A stretch of 42,771 nt of DNA, taken from a virus. This document shows, piece by piece, positions 26,393 through 33,706 of this stretch. The stretch lies in the IMG/VR virus record IMGVR_UViG_3300033141_003386, positions 1 through 42,771 of that record; one strand, written 5' to 3'. The position numbers were made by a program, and so were the translations under genes. The notes beneath the pieces are model-generated. The model saw only the letters and a program-made list of their open reading frames with translations. It did not search any database and was not told the origin of the DNA. The stretch's first letter is position 1. Every line of letters begins with the position of its first letter.

Positions 26393-28039
26393 TTAGTTCA
26401 GCCTCCCATCCATACGAAACTGCTCGACCCGATCCCAATTCCATTGTTCAGGCGGCAGATCGTCCATATGCCCCATAGTCGCTATCACCATCGGGTCAGG
26501 ATCATCGCTCTGAAGCTCTCTGATCAACAGCGCGTGCGACGGGAGTTTTATAGAGCGAGACTGGCGCAGTTTCGGTACGGCATACTCCAGACCCATAGCC
26601 AGCGAATCGATAATATCCATCGTACCCAGGGGATACTCGACAAAGGCGTCGATGATAGGTTTTGTAACCGGCGACCGGTTACACAGACGTAAACTATGCC
26701 GCTGAACCGGCCCCTGGCACCGGAGAATCCTCATTTCTTTGCTCGCTTGGTGATACCGAATAACCTGGATCGCCGGTACGTAGTCGCCAACCTCGATAAG
26801 CCGGTCAAGCTCGTCTTTCAACGCCTCGTTACTGATCTGTTCAATAATCATCCAGACAGCTTTCCATTTCGCACCAAGCTCGTATGCGATCGATGCCAGC
26901 TCCCGTGTGCTATACTTACCCAACGCGCCGTCTACAACCCACGGTTGGCCGAGTACATCCAGTCCCAGAACAACTATCCCGGATTTACTGGAACCACGAT
27001 GTTTGAAGAATCCCGGGTCAACTATCACGGCATAGTTGCTGTCATCCGGACCTAACGTCGAGTTTGTACGACACAACTCTAAATCCTCCAGCCGGAAGGC
27101 TGCCGTTTCGGGATCGATTGGGTCCATGAGATACTGCGAATGGTAATACGCGCTGCCCATGTTGTCCCGAATCTCTGCAAGGGTTTCTTTCGAGAGAACC
27201 GACGGACACAACAGCTTATCGGGTTCATTGTTGGGACCTCGTTCGGCGCTCCGTTCTACAACAAACATGCTTGGTATCCGCACTTTTGCCCGGGCGTACA
27301 GGTCGCGTACGGCCCAGCGTGTACCGATATAGTCGTTATGAGCCTCGTCAACGGGGTACATGAGCGGAAACGTACGCTTATCCCATTCGTCCAGAGCGTC
27401 TAGTTGTTCGGATGTAGTAGCGTTCTTCTGGTCTTGCGGATCGTCTTTCTTCAACCAGAAATAATGGTTGGACACAACATGCTGTTCAGTACCGACAGCG
27501 GTAAACGTACCTTCACCGAAATTGGCTTTACGGTTCGGTACAACACAACTCGATTTCGTGCCCCACACTTCCCCTTCAGGCGGCGCCATCTCGGGGAACA
27601 GACGACGCAACCGGACGTTATGTAGAAACTGCCATTTAATCTCGGCCAACATACGTTGCGCGTTTTCCAGTTTTGACGACATGATGGCTATACGAATCCA
27701 CTCACCGTACAAAGCCGCCAACCGGATAGAATCTGCTATGGTCAACAGCGTGGTTTTGAACGTACCGCGTGGTACCAAAAACATCCTGTACCGGAGATGT
27801 TCGGTATCGGTCACTATCTTGCACAGTTGTCTGTGCCACGGAGTATCAATGTCCCGGTAACCGAGAATGTCATGAGCCAGAAAGAACAGATCATGTTTGG
27901 CAAGTTCCCGTTCCATAGGCATAAGTTCCGCGTCAAGCGCATGTAAATCCAGTATCTCCGGGTCAATACCCGCCGGAAACGGATCGATCTTGTACGTATT
28001 TTCCGGGTCGATTCCGGGCTCTCGCTCTTCGTCCGACAT
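26393..28039 (-). CDS. terL: Terminase large subunit
   Basis: 548 residues. The ATPase part shows the Walker A LVPRGTFKTT (residues 88-97) and a Walker B-like FWLKKDDP (194-201). The nuclease part has Asp341 (VIVDPGF), Glu400 (WMIIEQ) and Asp475/478 (DIIDSLAMG). These are the usual motor and RNase H-like motifs of a headful- or cos-type TerL; the packaging mode cannot be told. The start is 20 bp after a hairpin element (28059-28123). Confidence 0.92.
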   Translation of the reverse strand: MSDEEREPGIDPENTYKIDPFPAGIDPEILDLHALDAELMPMERELAKHDLFFLAHDILGYRDIDTPWHRQLCKIVTDTEHLRYRMFLVPRGTFKTTLLTIADSIRLAALYGEWIRIAIMSSKLENAQRMLAEIKWQFLHNVRLRRLFPEMAPPEGEVWGTKSSCVVPNRKANFGEGTFTAVGTEQHVVSNHYFWLKKDDPQDQKNATTSEQLDALDEWDKRTFPLMYPVDEAHNDYIGTRWAVRDLYARAKVRIPSMFVVERSAERGPNNEPDKLLCPSVLSKETLAEIRDNMGSAYYHSQYLMDPIDPETAAFRLEDLELCRTNSTLGPDDSNYAVIVDPGFFKHRGSSKSGIVVLGLDVLGQPWVVDGALGKYSTRELASIAYELGAKWKAVWMIIEQISNEALKDELDRLIEVGDYVPAIQVIRYHQASKEMRILRCQGPVQRHSLRLCNRSPVTKPIIDAFVEYPLGTMDIIDSLAMGLEYAVPKLRQSRSIKLPSHALLIRELQSDDPDPMVIATMGHMDDLPPEQWNWDRVEQFRMDGRLN

Positions 28040-28058
28040 GTCGGCTCCAAAAGAAAAA

Positions 28059-28123
28059 AACGACCGTTCACCACGAACCTGATCAGGTGAAGGTCGTTAA
28101 TCTATCGGCTGCGGCCTACAGCC
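28059..28123 (-). promoter_or_regulatory. Two-hairpin element, copy upstream of terL
   Basis: Hairpin A: AACGACC (28059-28065) with GGTCGTT (28092-28098), plus an inner stem; it carries the same ACCTGATCAGGT palindrome (28077-28088). Hairpin B: GGCTG (28107-28111), loop CGGCCTA, CAGCC (28119-28123). On the minus strand hairpin A is followed by TTTTTTTCTTTT, a terminator-like run, then TerL. It is the second copy of the element at 23713-23790: the loop is unchanged while the B stem changed on both sides. Confidence 0.7.
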
Positions 28124-28135
28124 TAAATTCTGCTG

Positions 28136-28711
28136 TTACCCTTCTTGTGTTGCAGCTATTTCTTTCAGTACAGGTTCAAACTCTCTCAATCGTTCAAACC
28201 GCGCCAGTACATTCTCCGCCGTAATATGTCCCGCCGTCCCGGGCACATTAAGATTGGCGTTGATATGACGGTCCGGCGCTTTTGCGCCTGTCATGCTGAC
28301 CCACAACTTCGCTGCACTTAACTGTGTCCCATGATCCGGCCGGCTGCCAACCTGTTCACCTTTGACGACAATCGGCCGTTCGGCTTCAAGCGCGTCACTC
28401 ACAACTCGCGCAACTTTCTGTGGGGTGGCACCGGCTTCCGACAAAGCGTCCAACATACGTTCGTAGACTTCCGGCAAAAGTTTTCTGGCTCGGTACCGGG
28501 AAATACCTGTACGCCGGAGCGCTTCCTTGACATTACCGTTGGTCTCGCATAAAGCCTCGGTCAGGTCTGCTTTTGCACACTCCGCCTTTACAACGGCGTT
28601 CTGACGTGCAAGATCGGTGGGACGAACTCCGTTACGGGTGGCGTGTGCCGCATAAAACTCTATGGCGCGACGCCGTCTCTCTGCTGCTGAAAGTTTCCGT
28701 GTGTTCGACAT
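28136..28711 (-). CDS. terS: Terminase small subunit
   Basis: 191 residues. The N-terminal and central helices (KADLTEALCETNGNVKEALRRTGISRYRARKLLPEVYERML) form an HTH that can bind DNA. The segment GATPQKVARVVSDALEA, then PDHGTQLSAAKLWVSMTGAKAPDRHINANL, is common in phage small terminases. First gene of the late operon, directly before terL; it selects the packaging site. Confidence 0.8.
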   Translation of the reverse strand: MSNTRKLSAAERRRRAIEFYAAHATRNGVRPTDLARQNAVVKAECAKADLTEALCETNGNVKEALRRTGISRYRARKLLPEVYERMLDALSEAGATPQKVARVVSDALEAERPIVVKGEQVGSRPDHGTQLSAAKLWVSMTGAKAPDRHINANLNVPGTAGHITAENVLARFERLREFEPVLKEIAATQEG

Positions 28712-28741
28712 AACTAAACTGTGTCTGTAACCTTCACCACG

Positions 28742-28771
28742 AGTGTAGCACTAGATACCTTGTCTTGTCAA
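28742..28771 (-). promoter_or_regulatory. Late-operon promoter (sigma70-type)
   Basis: Read on the minus strand: TTGACA (28771-28766), 18-base spacer, TACACT (28747-28742). The start codon of terS (28711) is about 31 bases after the -10 box. It faces the plus-strand promoter at 28784; the -35 region forms TGTCAAG-N10-CTTGACA, an inverted repeat that a repressor might bind. Confidence 0.75.
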
Positions 28772-28783
28772 GCCCTTTTGTGC

Positions 28784-28812
28784 TTGACATTTGAGCGTCT
28801 CTCTTGTACACT
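28784..28812 (+). promoter_or_regulatory. Early-gene promoter (sigma70-type)
   Basis: TTGACA (28784-28789), 17-base spacer, TACACT (28807-28812), about 40 bases before the ATG at 28852. Divergent with the promoter at 28771-28742, sharing the region between the two -35 boxes. Confidence 0.8.
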
Positions 28813-28851
28813 ATACATGGCGGTACCAAGCGACAGGAGACGCGTACCGCC

Positions 28852-29244
28852 ATGTCAAGCCGAGCCAGGAAAGTCAAACGCACTACACAAAAAGAACGAT
28901 CTCTGCAAGACCATCTCAGCGGAGCGGCATGTATAGCATGTCCGTGTTGGTTCCCGGAAACTGGAGAATGCCGGGCAATACCGCCACAACCCGCACAACA
29001 CGTCAAGATGAGTAGCATGTTGAGGCCTGGAGTTAAACCCGAGGTTGAACCGTACCGTGTATGGCCGCGAACATCGCCGTTTGAAGATTTCTGTTACCTC
29101 CACGCCAACAAATTCTCTGTGGAACTAGCACGAGAACGGTTCGAGACCATGCAAAAGGAACAAGCTGAACGAACTCGATCCGACAGCGATCAACCTCAGG
29201 GAACAGGCGAAAGAGATACTGGCGATACCAAGACGGATAGATAA
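28852..29244 (+). CDS. Cys-rich early protein
   Basis: 130 residues from ATG 28852 (MSSRARKVKRTTQKERSLQDH), the first gene after the plus-strand promoter. CIACPCWFPETGEC (about 28-41) and a later FEDFCYLHANKF could bind zinc or Fe-S. The C-terminus is charged and helical (RERFETMQKEQAERTR). No family recognised; first early product, possibly a host-takeover or regulator protein. Confidence 0.68.
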   Translation: MSSRARKVKRTTQKERSLQDHLSGAACIACPCWFPETGECRAIPPQPAQHVKMSSMLRPGVKPEVEPYRVWPRTSPFEDFCYLHANKFSVELARERFETMQKEQAERTRSDSDQPQGTGERDTGDTKTDR

Positions 29245-29253
29245 GAACTGAAC

Positions 29254-29333
29254 CCCGGCAGGCGGGAGCGTTCCCGGTCCGAGTTGGCCGGTACGCTCGA
29301 TCCGGCGACGCGGTGTAGTTCCCGCCTGCCGGG
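29254..29333 (+). promoter_or_regulatory. Long-stem inverted repeat before a small gene
   Basis: CCCGGCAGGCGGGA (29254-29267) and TCCCGCCTGCCGGG (29320-29333) are a perfect 14-bp inverted repeat with a 52-base interior. Inside, GCCGG (29287-29291) pairs with CCGGC (29302-29306). It lies ten bases after the previous stop, and the next gene follows with AAGGGGGTG at 29346-29354. There is no T-run, so it is likely an mRNA structure or leader rather than a terminator. Confidence 0.6.
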
Positions 29334-29360
29334 ATAACCCAAAGAAAGGGGGTGAAACCC

Positions 29361-29597
29361 TTGACACAAAAACTTGTTCCTATACCCAATAACCCAAAAA
29401 AGAACATCGAAAAAGGAACCATAGCTACAGGTGGGGTCGGACTGGCCTATTTCTTAGGCCTGCTCTGTTCAGGTATTATCGTCAACAACAACCCTGAACT
29501 GGCACCGCTTCGACCGGCTATAACAGGTACGTTTTCTGCCATACTGGCCGGAATCGGCGCCTTCTTCGCAAACCGGCTCAAACCCCACTACAAGTAA
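29361..29597 (+). CDS. Small two-span membrane protein
   Basis: 78 residues from TTG 29361, six bases after AAGGGGGTG; a GTG at 29352 lies inside that site. Two hydrophobic stretches: TGGVGLAYFLGLLCSGIIV (about 25-43) and ITGTFSAILAGIGAFFANRL (about 54-73), with a basic N-terminus. A holin-like role is possible but the gene is early, apart from the lysis genes. Superinfection exclusion is another option. Function unknown. Confidence 0.62.
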   Translation: MTQKLVPIPNNPKKNIEKGTIATGGVGLAYFLGLLCSGIIVNNNPELAPLRPAITGTFSAILAGIGAFFANRLKPHYK

Positions 29598-29608
29598 CGG
29601 ACTGTACA

Positions 29609-29653
29609 GCCGTGACGGGATATCGTGCCCACTCCACCCCGTCCCGTCACGGC
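29609..29653 (+). promoter_or_regulatory. Long-stem inverted repeat, second copy in the early region
   Basis: GCCGTGACGGGA (29609-29620) and TCCCGTCACGGC (29642-29653), a perfect 12-bp stem with a 21-base loop. Its tip CGGGA/TCCCG equals that of the element at 29254, while the base of the stem differs. It is followed closely by the next gene at 29662. Confidence 0.6.
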
Positions 29654-29661
29654 TTGAGAAG

Positions 29662-30108
29662 ATGGATCATAAAATGTCCTCGATGAACATACCGCAACCC
29701 AAAACAAATAAGGGTAACGTCAAACTTCGACTCGGCTGGAGAATTAACCAGAACGGATGGTCTTTGAGTAGAGACCGCAAACGAGGCGGAGTACGATATA
29801 GACGCGGAAAATGGACGTACCCAAAAGAAAACTGCGGCCCCCTTACTGTTTTCGATACGCTCATACATGCCGTCGAGTCGCTCGATTCCCTGTCTTACTC
29901 GTTCGACATAGAGTTTCTGCCTTGTGCATATGACCCTGACCCGTATTACGCCGTCTTTGAAGAAGACGGGCCATCCTGGCTTCTCGACGAGCTACCTCAA
30001 GGCACCGTCCTTGCATCTGCCGTATACATCTTCAAAAAACAAGACCAGTGGCAGCCTATGCCGGTATGTGACCCGGAATACCATGACGAAGACAACAACG
30101 AGGACTAA
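29662..30108 (+). CDS. Hypothetical protein, paralogue of the protein at 268
   Basis: 148 residues. GKWTYPKENCGPLTVFDTLIHAVESL and DELPQGTVLASAVYIFKKQ match the corresponding blocks of the 208-residue protein at 268-894. The family is not recognised. ATGs at 29662, 29674 and 29683 are all in frame; the start is uncertain. Small and slightly acidic, no membrane segment. Confidence 0.68.
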   Translation: MDHKMSSMNIPQPKTNKGNVKLRLGWRINQNGWSLSRDRKRGGVRYRRGKWTYPKENCGPLTVFDTLIHAVESLDSLSYSFDIEFLPCAYDPDPYYAVFEEDGPSWLLDELPQGTVLASAVYIFKKQDQWQPMPVCDPEYHDEDNNED

Positions 30109-30128
30109 ACTGCACTCTCGGGAGATCA

Positions 30129-30551
30129 ATGATGGACACAGATCGCGTCGCTGAACTCGTTGCGTACATCCATAAACTAACTACATCTCTCAACAACATG
30201 GCTGAACAGATACAGCTAAACGCCAAAATCCGCGAAGTCCATGTCTGTCAACGATGTAATGAACACATAGCTACCAGAACTGTACCCACAGAAACCGGAG
30301 CCGTTATATGCGAAAAGACCTACCTGTGCGTCAGCTGTTTCGATACCTGGCTTGTTGAAAACAGGTTTATGTATGAACTCACCGCTGAAAACAGCCTCCG
30401 AAAACGGCTGATCTGTGAAAACTGTGACGTACACCAAAAGGACGACAATAGCGTGGATATCCACGAAGACCCGGTATTGCTCGAACAGGGCAAATACAAA
30501 ACGGTCGTCTTGTGTGCGCAATGCCTAAAAGCACGAACCGAGGACATCTAA
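30129..30551 (+). CDS. Four-CxxC zinc protein
   Basis: 140 residues (the second ATG at 30132 has the better spacing to GGGAGA). CQRC, CVSC, CENC and CAQC occur at even distances, which suggests two zinc ribbons, each joining two CxxC knuckles. The N-terminus (VAELVAYIHKLTTSLNNMAEQIQLN) is helical. Likely a DNA- or protein-binding early protein; function unknown. Confidence 0.65.
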   Translation: MMDTDRVAELVAYIHKLTTSLNNMAEQIQLNAKIREVHVCQRCNEHIATRTVPTETGAVICEKTYLCVSCFDTWLVENRFMYELTAENSLRKRLICENCDVHQKDDNSVDIHEDPVLLEQGKYKTVVLCAQCLKARTEDI

Positions 30552-30552
30552 G

Positions 30553-30621
30553 TTGAACAACCCGTTCAAAAAGATGCTGCAAAAACTGACGCATGACAAG
30601 TACCAGCTACCCTACCCCTAA
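30553..30621 (+). CDS. Possible 22-residue peptide
   Basis: From TTG at 30553: MNNPFKKMLQKLTHDKYQLP then YP. No good ribosome site, overlapping the end of the previous gene's last codons closely. It is a possible micro-gene and could be chance. Confidence 0.25.
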   Translation: MNNPFKKMLQKLTHDKYQLPYP

Positions 30622-30740
30622 ACGTCCACCCTAAACCCGAAAAACCACGTTCTACCGGATACCTGAACGACAAACGTAACCCCGCCCGTATGAAACACTG
30701 TGCCCAGTATAACCAGCTGGCATATCCCCAAGAGAATAAC

Positions 30741-31138
30741 CTGTACCCCTACCACACCCTACCTGTACCCCAAAAAAATTTTTCTGTACCCTTAGAGGTG
30801 AGACTCTTGACCTACCGAGGCCGGGTGGGGGGTGGCGGTCGGTTCTCGCGCGTGCATCCTGTACCCCAAGGGTGCATCTACGCCCCTAGGGTACAGACTG
30901 TACCCCAAACAGAAAGCGTGTACGGGGTACCACCTGTACCCCAAGAGTACAACTGTACCCCATACGTACAAACTGTACCCAGCACAGACAACCTCCTAGG
31001 GTACAGTCTGCACCCTCCAAGACAAATCTGTACCCAAGGGACCAATCTGTACCCCTAAGGGGAGGACTATCCGCTGTGTGGGGTACAGAGACAGGCATAA
31101 AGGGTACAGTATCCCTGCATAGGGTACAGACTGTACCC
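30741..31138. repeat. Array of CTGTACCC octamers in a convergent gap
   Basis: Perfect octamers, plus sense: 30741, 30763, 30784, 30859, 30898, 30934, 30953, 30973, 31028, 31047, 31131. Reverse sense (GGGTACAG): 30889, 30999, 31081, 31102, 31122. That makes 16 within 398 bp, with variants at 31008. Steps of 19-22 bp recur, and three pairs form GGGTACAG-N-CTGTACCC or a near copy (30889, 30999, 31122). The region 30622-31194 has no convincing gene. It lies between the plus-strand early genes and the end of integrase, so it is not a promoter region. Partition site, stoperator, arm-type sites or another protein-binding array are all possible. Confidence 0.8.
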
Positions 31139-31194
31139 CCCCTATAGTCCCCCCGTAGAGTGCCTGTTGCGGCAACTCGTAGATACCGCACAGA

Positions 31195-32340
31195 CTACTC
31201 CTCCTCGATAGCACGTACAGCGGTACGCAGATCGTCAGCCCCGAGGTGTGCGTACCGCTGAACCATGCTTGCAGACTTGTGCCCGAGCAGGTGTTGCACG
31301 CGGTAGAGGTCGACACCGGCCTGGACGAGCCACGACGCGAACGTATGCCGTAACGTGTGAAAACACACGCGGTAGCGGCGGTCTGTGACATCGTCGTTGA
31401 GCCCTACGGCATTTACCGCTCGCCGGTATGTACGGGACAGACCGCCCAGCTTCTTGCCATCAGCCGAGACGAACACATACCCCTTACGTCGAGGGTGCAG
31501 CCGTCGTCGAGCCTTGAGCATTTCCTTGGCTGTATCCGTCAGGTACGCGTACCGCGTCAACCGGTTTTTTGTATCGCGCAGCGTCAGGATACCCTTATCG
31601 AGATCGACATCAGCCCACGTCAAGCCCGCAATCTCACCCCACCGCAACCCGCAATGCAGCGACAACAACGCCTGATCGTGCACGGACCGGGACCGAACGG
31701 CCAGTTCGGCCAAGAGTGCAGCCGCTTCGTCTCGCGTGAGATACCGCAACCGCGTGTTATCGACCGGTTGCCACCGCAGCCCGGCAGTAGGAGCCGTACC
31801 CGACCACCGGTTACGCGCCCGGGCCCAATTATAGACCTGCCGCACGACCGCCATAGCGTACCGGCACGTTGCATCTGCCAAGCCGGCACGTACCATCTGC
31901 CGCCGTATCCGGTCGAGGTCGGCCACGCTAATCTCGTCGAGCCGTCGTCGAGCGAGTTCAGGCTCGATCCATTTCTGATAGAGCTGCCGTTCCCGGCGGG
32001 CAGACCGTTTCCTGAGACGTGCGTCGTCGTAGTAGTCGAGCCATACCCCGCCGAACGTTTCCTTGTCGAGCCCATCCCGAGCCGAAACAGCCCGTCGCGC
32101 AGCCATGGTGGTCGGCCCGCGCCCGAGCCGATGCGCTTCTTGTAGCCTGCCGCGTTCGAGACTGGCCTTATCGAGCGTCCATCCTTCCGACGCCCACCCG
32201 AGCCCTTCTTCACGGCGACGGCCTGCACGCGTGTAATAGATTGTGTAATATCGGTCAGGTCTACCCCGGTGTCGGCGGGCGGTATGCTCGTACCACCGCA
32301 CGCCCGGATGACGCGGGTTACGTTTCCACTTAACAGGCAT
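31195..32340 (-). CDS. int: Tyrosine-recombinase integrase
   Basis: 381 residues from ATG 32340; a GTG at 32358 is possible. The N-terminal arm domain and the core SAM-like domain (TFGGVWLDYYDDARLRKRSARRERQLYQKW) precede the catalytic domain with GLRWGEIAGL (catalytic Arg), HTLRHTFASWL (His-x-x-Arg), LLGHKS (His) and the nucleophile in MVQRYAHLG (Tyr), so all key residues are present. It should join attP to a host tRNA-Arg gene. The attP lies at 32483-32527, 143 bp upstream of the start. Confidence 0.95.
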   Translation of the reverse strand: MPVKWKRNPRHPGVRWYEHTARRHRGRPDRYYTIYYTRAGRRREEGLGWASEGWTLDKASLERGRLQEAHRLGRGPTTMAARRAVSARDGLDKETFGGVWLDYYDDARLRKRSARRERQLYQKWIEPELARRRLDEISVADLDRIRRQMVRAGLADATCRYAMAVVRQVYNWARARNRWSGTAPTAGLRWQPVDNTRLRYLTRDEAAALLAELAVRSRSVHDQALLSLHCGLRWGEIAGLTWADVDLDKGILTLRDTKNRLTRYAYLTDTAKEMLKARRRLHPRRKGYVFVSADGKKLGGLSRTYRRAVNAVGLNDDVTDRRYRVCFHTLRHTFASWLVQAGVDLYRVQHLLGHKSASMVQRYAHLGADDLRTAVRAIEEE

Positions 32341-32380
32341 TCTCCATCCGCTCTCCACGCTACAACGAGTATATTAGGGG

Positions 32381-32410
32381 TTGACAAGGTATCTCCGAGT
32401 ATGCTACTGT
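32381..32410 (+). promoter_or_regulatory. Promoter for the lipoprotein/repressor genes
   Basis: TTGACA (32381-32386), 18-base spacer, TACTGT (32405-32410) on the plus strand. It reads through attP to the lipoprotein (32659) and repressor (33158), and could stay active in a lysogen if the attachment crossover leaves it in place. Confidence 0.6.
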
Positions 32411-32482
32411 ACCACACACGGGCGGCAGAAGTCAAGGCGGACCACACCGTAACGTATGCCAGAGTATCTCATGCTCAACACA

Positions 32483-32527
32483 CTACGAATCCGTAGGTCG
32501 CAGGTTCAAATCCTGCTGGGCGCGCCA
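32483..32527 (+). other. attP: attP core: 3' part of a tRNA-Arg(ACG) gene
   Basis: The 45 bases read as the anticodon loop CTACGAA, the 3' anticodon stem strand, variable loop, T arm with GGTTCAAATCC, the acceptor strand and an encoded CCA. The 5' half is missing: the bases before the loop do not pair with the stem. This is the usual look of an attP core from integration in a tRNA gene, where the phage restores the tRNA 3' end. The predicted host site is tRNA-Arg(ACG). The outer limits of the shared core may be a few bases wider. Confidence 0.85.
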
Positions 32528-32658
32528 TTACAAATACGGGGGTTTGTGAGGGATACATGTTTCGGACTAGGGATCGTAAAACATGTTGCTCTCCATATAG
32601 TCTCCATTATTGGCGGGCCCAGAAGGAGAATCGGCAGCACAACGGAAAGGAGGTTATG

Positions 32659-33156
32659 ATGAGGTTCTTAGAGCTAGTCGTCCTCGGTGCATCCCTGCTA
32701 GTGTTCGGTTGCGCAACAATGTATCGGCCCTTAGCCGGGGGCAGTGGATACTCGGAAACACGTCTAGCGGAGAATGTTTTTCGGGTGTCGTTTTCCGGAA
32801 ACGCGTATACCGCGAAACACACGGTGTCTGACTTCGCCCTACTACGTTGCGCTGAAGTCGCGCTGCAAAACGGATTCACGTGTTTTGCAGTGCTGGAGTC
32901 AGACCAAGACGCAACAGCGGCTACATACACCACGCCGAGCACATCCTATACGACCGGTAGTGCCTATGCTGGCGGCTACGGAACAGCTTACGGCACCAGC
33001 AGGACAACCACCTACGGAGGAGGGACACACACCATCCTCGCTCCTCGCGTCACAAACACCATCGTGTGCTTTAGAGAAAAGCCCGAGAGAGTTGCTTTCG
33101 AGGCTAACTATGTTCGCAGCTCAATACGCGCGAAATACAGTTTGGGGGAGCGATAG
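32659..33156 (+). CDS. Lipoprotein of the CC0125/CC1285-like type
   Basis: 165 residues from ATG 32659 with AAAGGAGG upstream; an ATG three bases earlier is too close to it. Residues 1-17 form a signal peptide ending in LVFG, then Cys18, the lipobox cysteine. GYSETRLAENVFRVSFSGNAYT and DFALLRCAEVALQNGFTCFAVLE match a small family of bacterial lipoproteins of unknown function. The C-terminal third is Gly/Thr/Tyr-rich. Next to attP and before the repressor candidate, it is a likely lysogenic-conversion gene, for example superinfection exclusion. Origin from a host gene is plausible. Confidence 0.8.
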   Translation: MRFLELVVLGASLLVFGCATMYRPLAGGSGYSETRLAENVFRVSFSGNAYTAKHTVSDFALLRCAEVALQNGFTCFAVLESDQDATAATYTTPSTSYTTGSAYAGGYGTAYGTSRTTTYGGGTHTILAPRVTNTIVCFREKPERVAFEANYVRSSIRAKYSLGER

Positions 33157-33157
33157 A

Positions 33158-33625
33158 ATGAAAAGGCAGAAACGGCTTCAAAAACCGCAGGACCTTGGTC
33201 CGGCCAGCGCCCTCCGATTCTGGCGCAAAAAACTCCGTATGACGCAACAAAAACTCGCCAGCGTACTCGGTTATGCCGATGGCAACTATATCGGCCAAAT
33301 CGAGAATGGGGCGCGGGACATTAACAAAAAGTTCTTTGTCGCAGTCGCCCACTATGCCGGGCAAGAAGGTTTGAGCTTGCCTCCCGGGTGGGATAAACTC
33401 GCCGATAGTTTCTCGGACGAGCGAGATCCGCCAGTCAAGTTCATGATTGAGTGTCCGCGTAGCGAAAAAGTTGCGACACGAGATTATGACGAGGCACTTG
33501 GACTGATCAGGGACTCGTTTAACCGCTATCGGCGGTTTCCCCGAGTAACGCTAGACGGGGTCCTTATGGAAGATCGAGATATTCGGGATATGCTCGATCG
33601 CGGGGACCACAAAGCCACGGACTAA
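33158..33625 (+). CDS. XRE-type HTH protein, repressor candidate
   Basis: 155 residues from ATG 33158 with GGGGGAG upstream, one base after the lipoprotein stop. Residues 15-75 (ASALRFWRKKLRMTQQKLASVLGYADGNYIGQIENGARDINKKFFVAVAHYAG) form an XRE/Cro-CI helix-turn-helix. The C-terminal part (PRSEKVATRDYDEALGLIRDSFNRYRRFPRVTLDGVLMED) is helical with no peptidase S24 site. It may keep the prophage silent, but no SOS cleavage motif is seen. An overlong upstream start is rejected. Confidence 0.78.
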   Translation: MKRQKRLQKPQDLGPASALRFWRKKLRMTQQKLASVLGYADGNYIGQIENGARDINKKFFVAVAHYAGQEGLSLPPGWDKLADSFSDERDPPVKFMIECPRSEKVATRDYDEALGLIRDSFNRYRRFPRVTLDGVLMEDRDIRDMLDRGDHKATD

Positions 33626-33706
33626 GTTTTACCGAGACTTCATGCCAGCCCTACCACCTTTTTGCCTAGTCGCTTCAATACGTACCGCAGAGCATGACAA
33701 AAGAGC

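Noticed and set aside
30690-31058. Open frame with VPQ-rich repeats in the octamer gap
   Set aside because: It arises from the CTGTACCC repeats, has no ribosome site, and the opposite strand is equally open with the same repeat signature. Read as non-coding.
30741-31138. CRISPR array
   Set aside because: The repeat is only 8 bp, occurs in both orientations and spacing varies; no cas genes.
32450-32527. Complete tRNA gene
   Set aside because: Only the anticodon loop to CCA is present; the 5' half cannot pair, so it is an attachment site rather than a working tRNA.
32774-33157. Long N-terminal extension of the HTH repressor
   Set aside because: It overlaps the lipoprotein gene; the ATG at 33158 has its own ribosome site and gives a full HTH domain.
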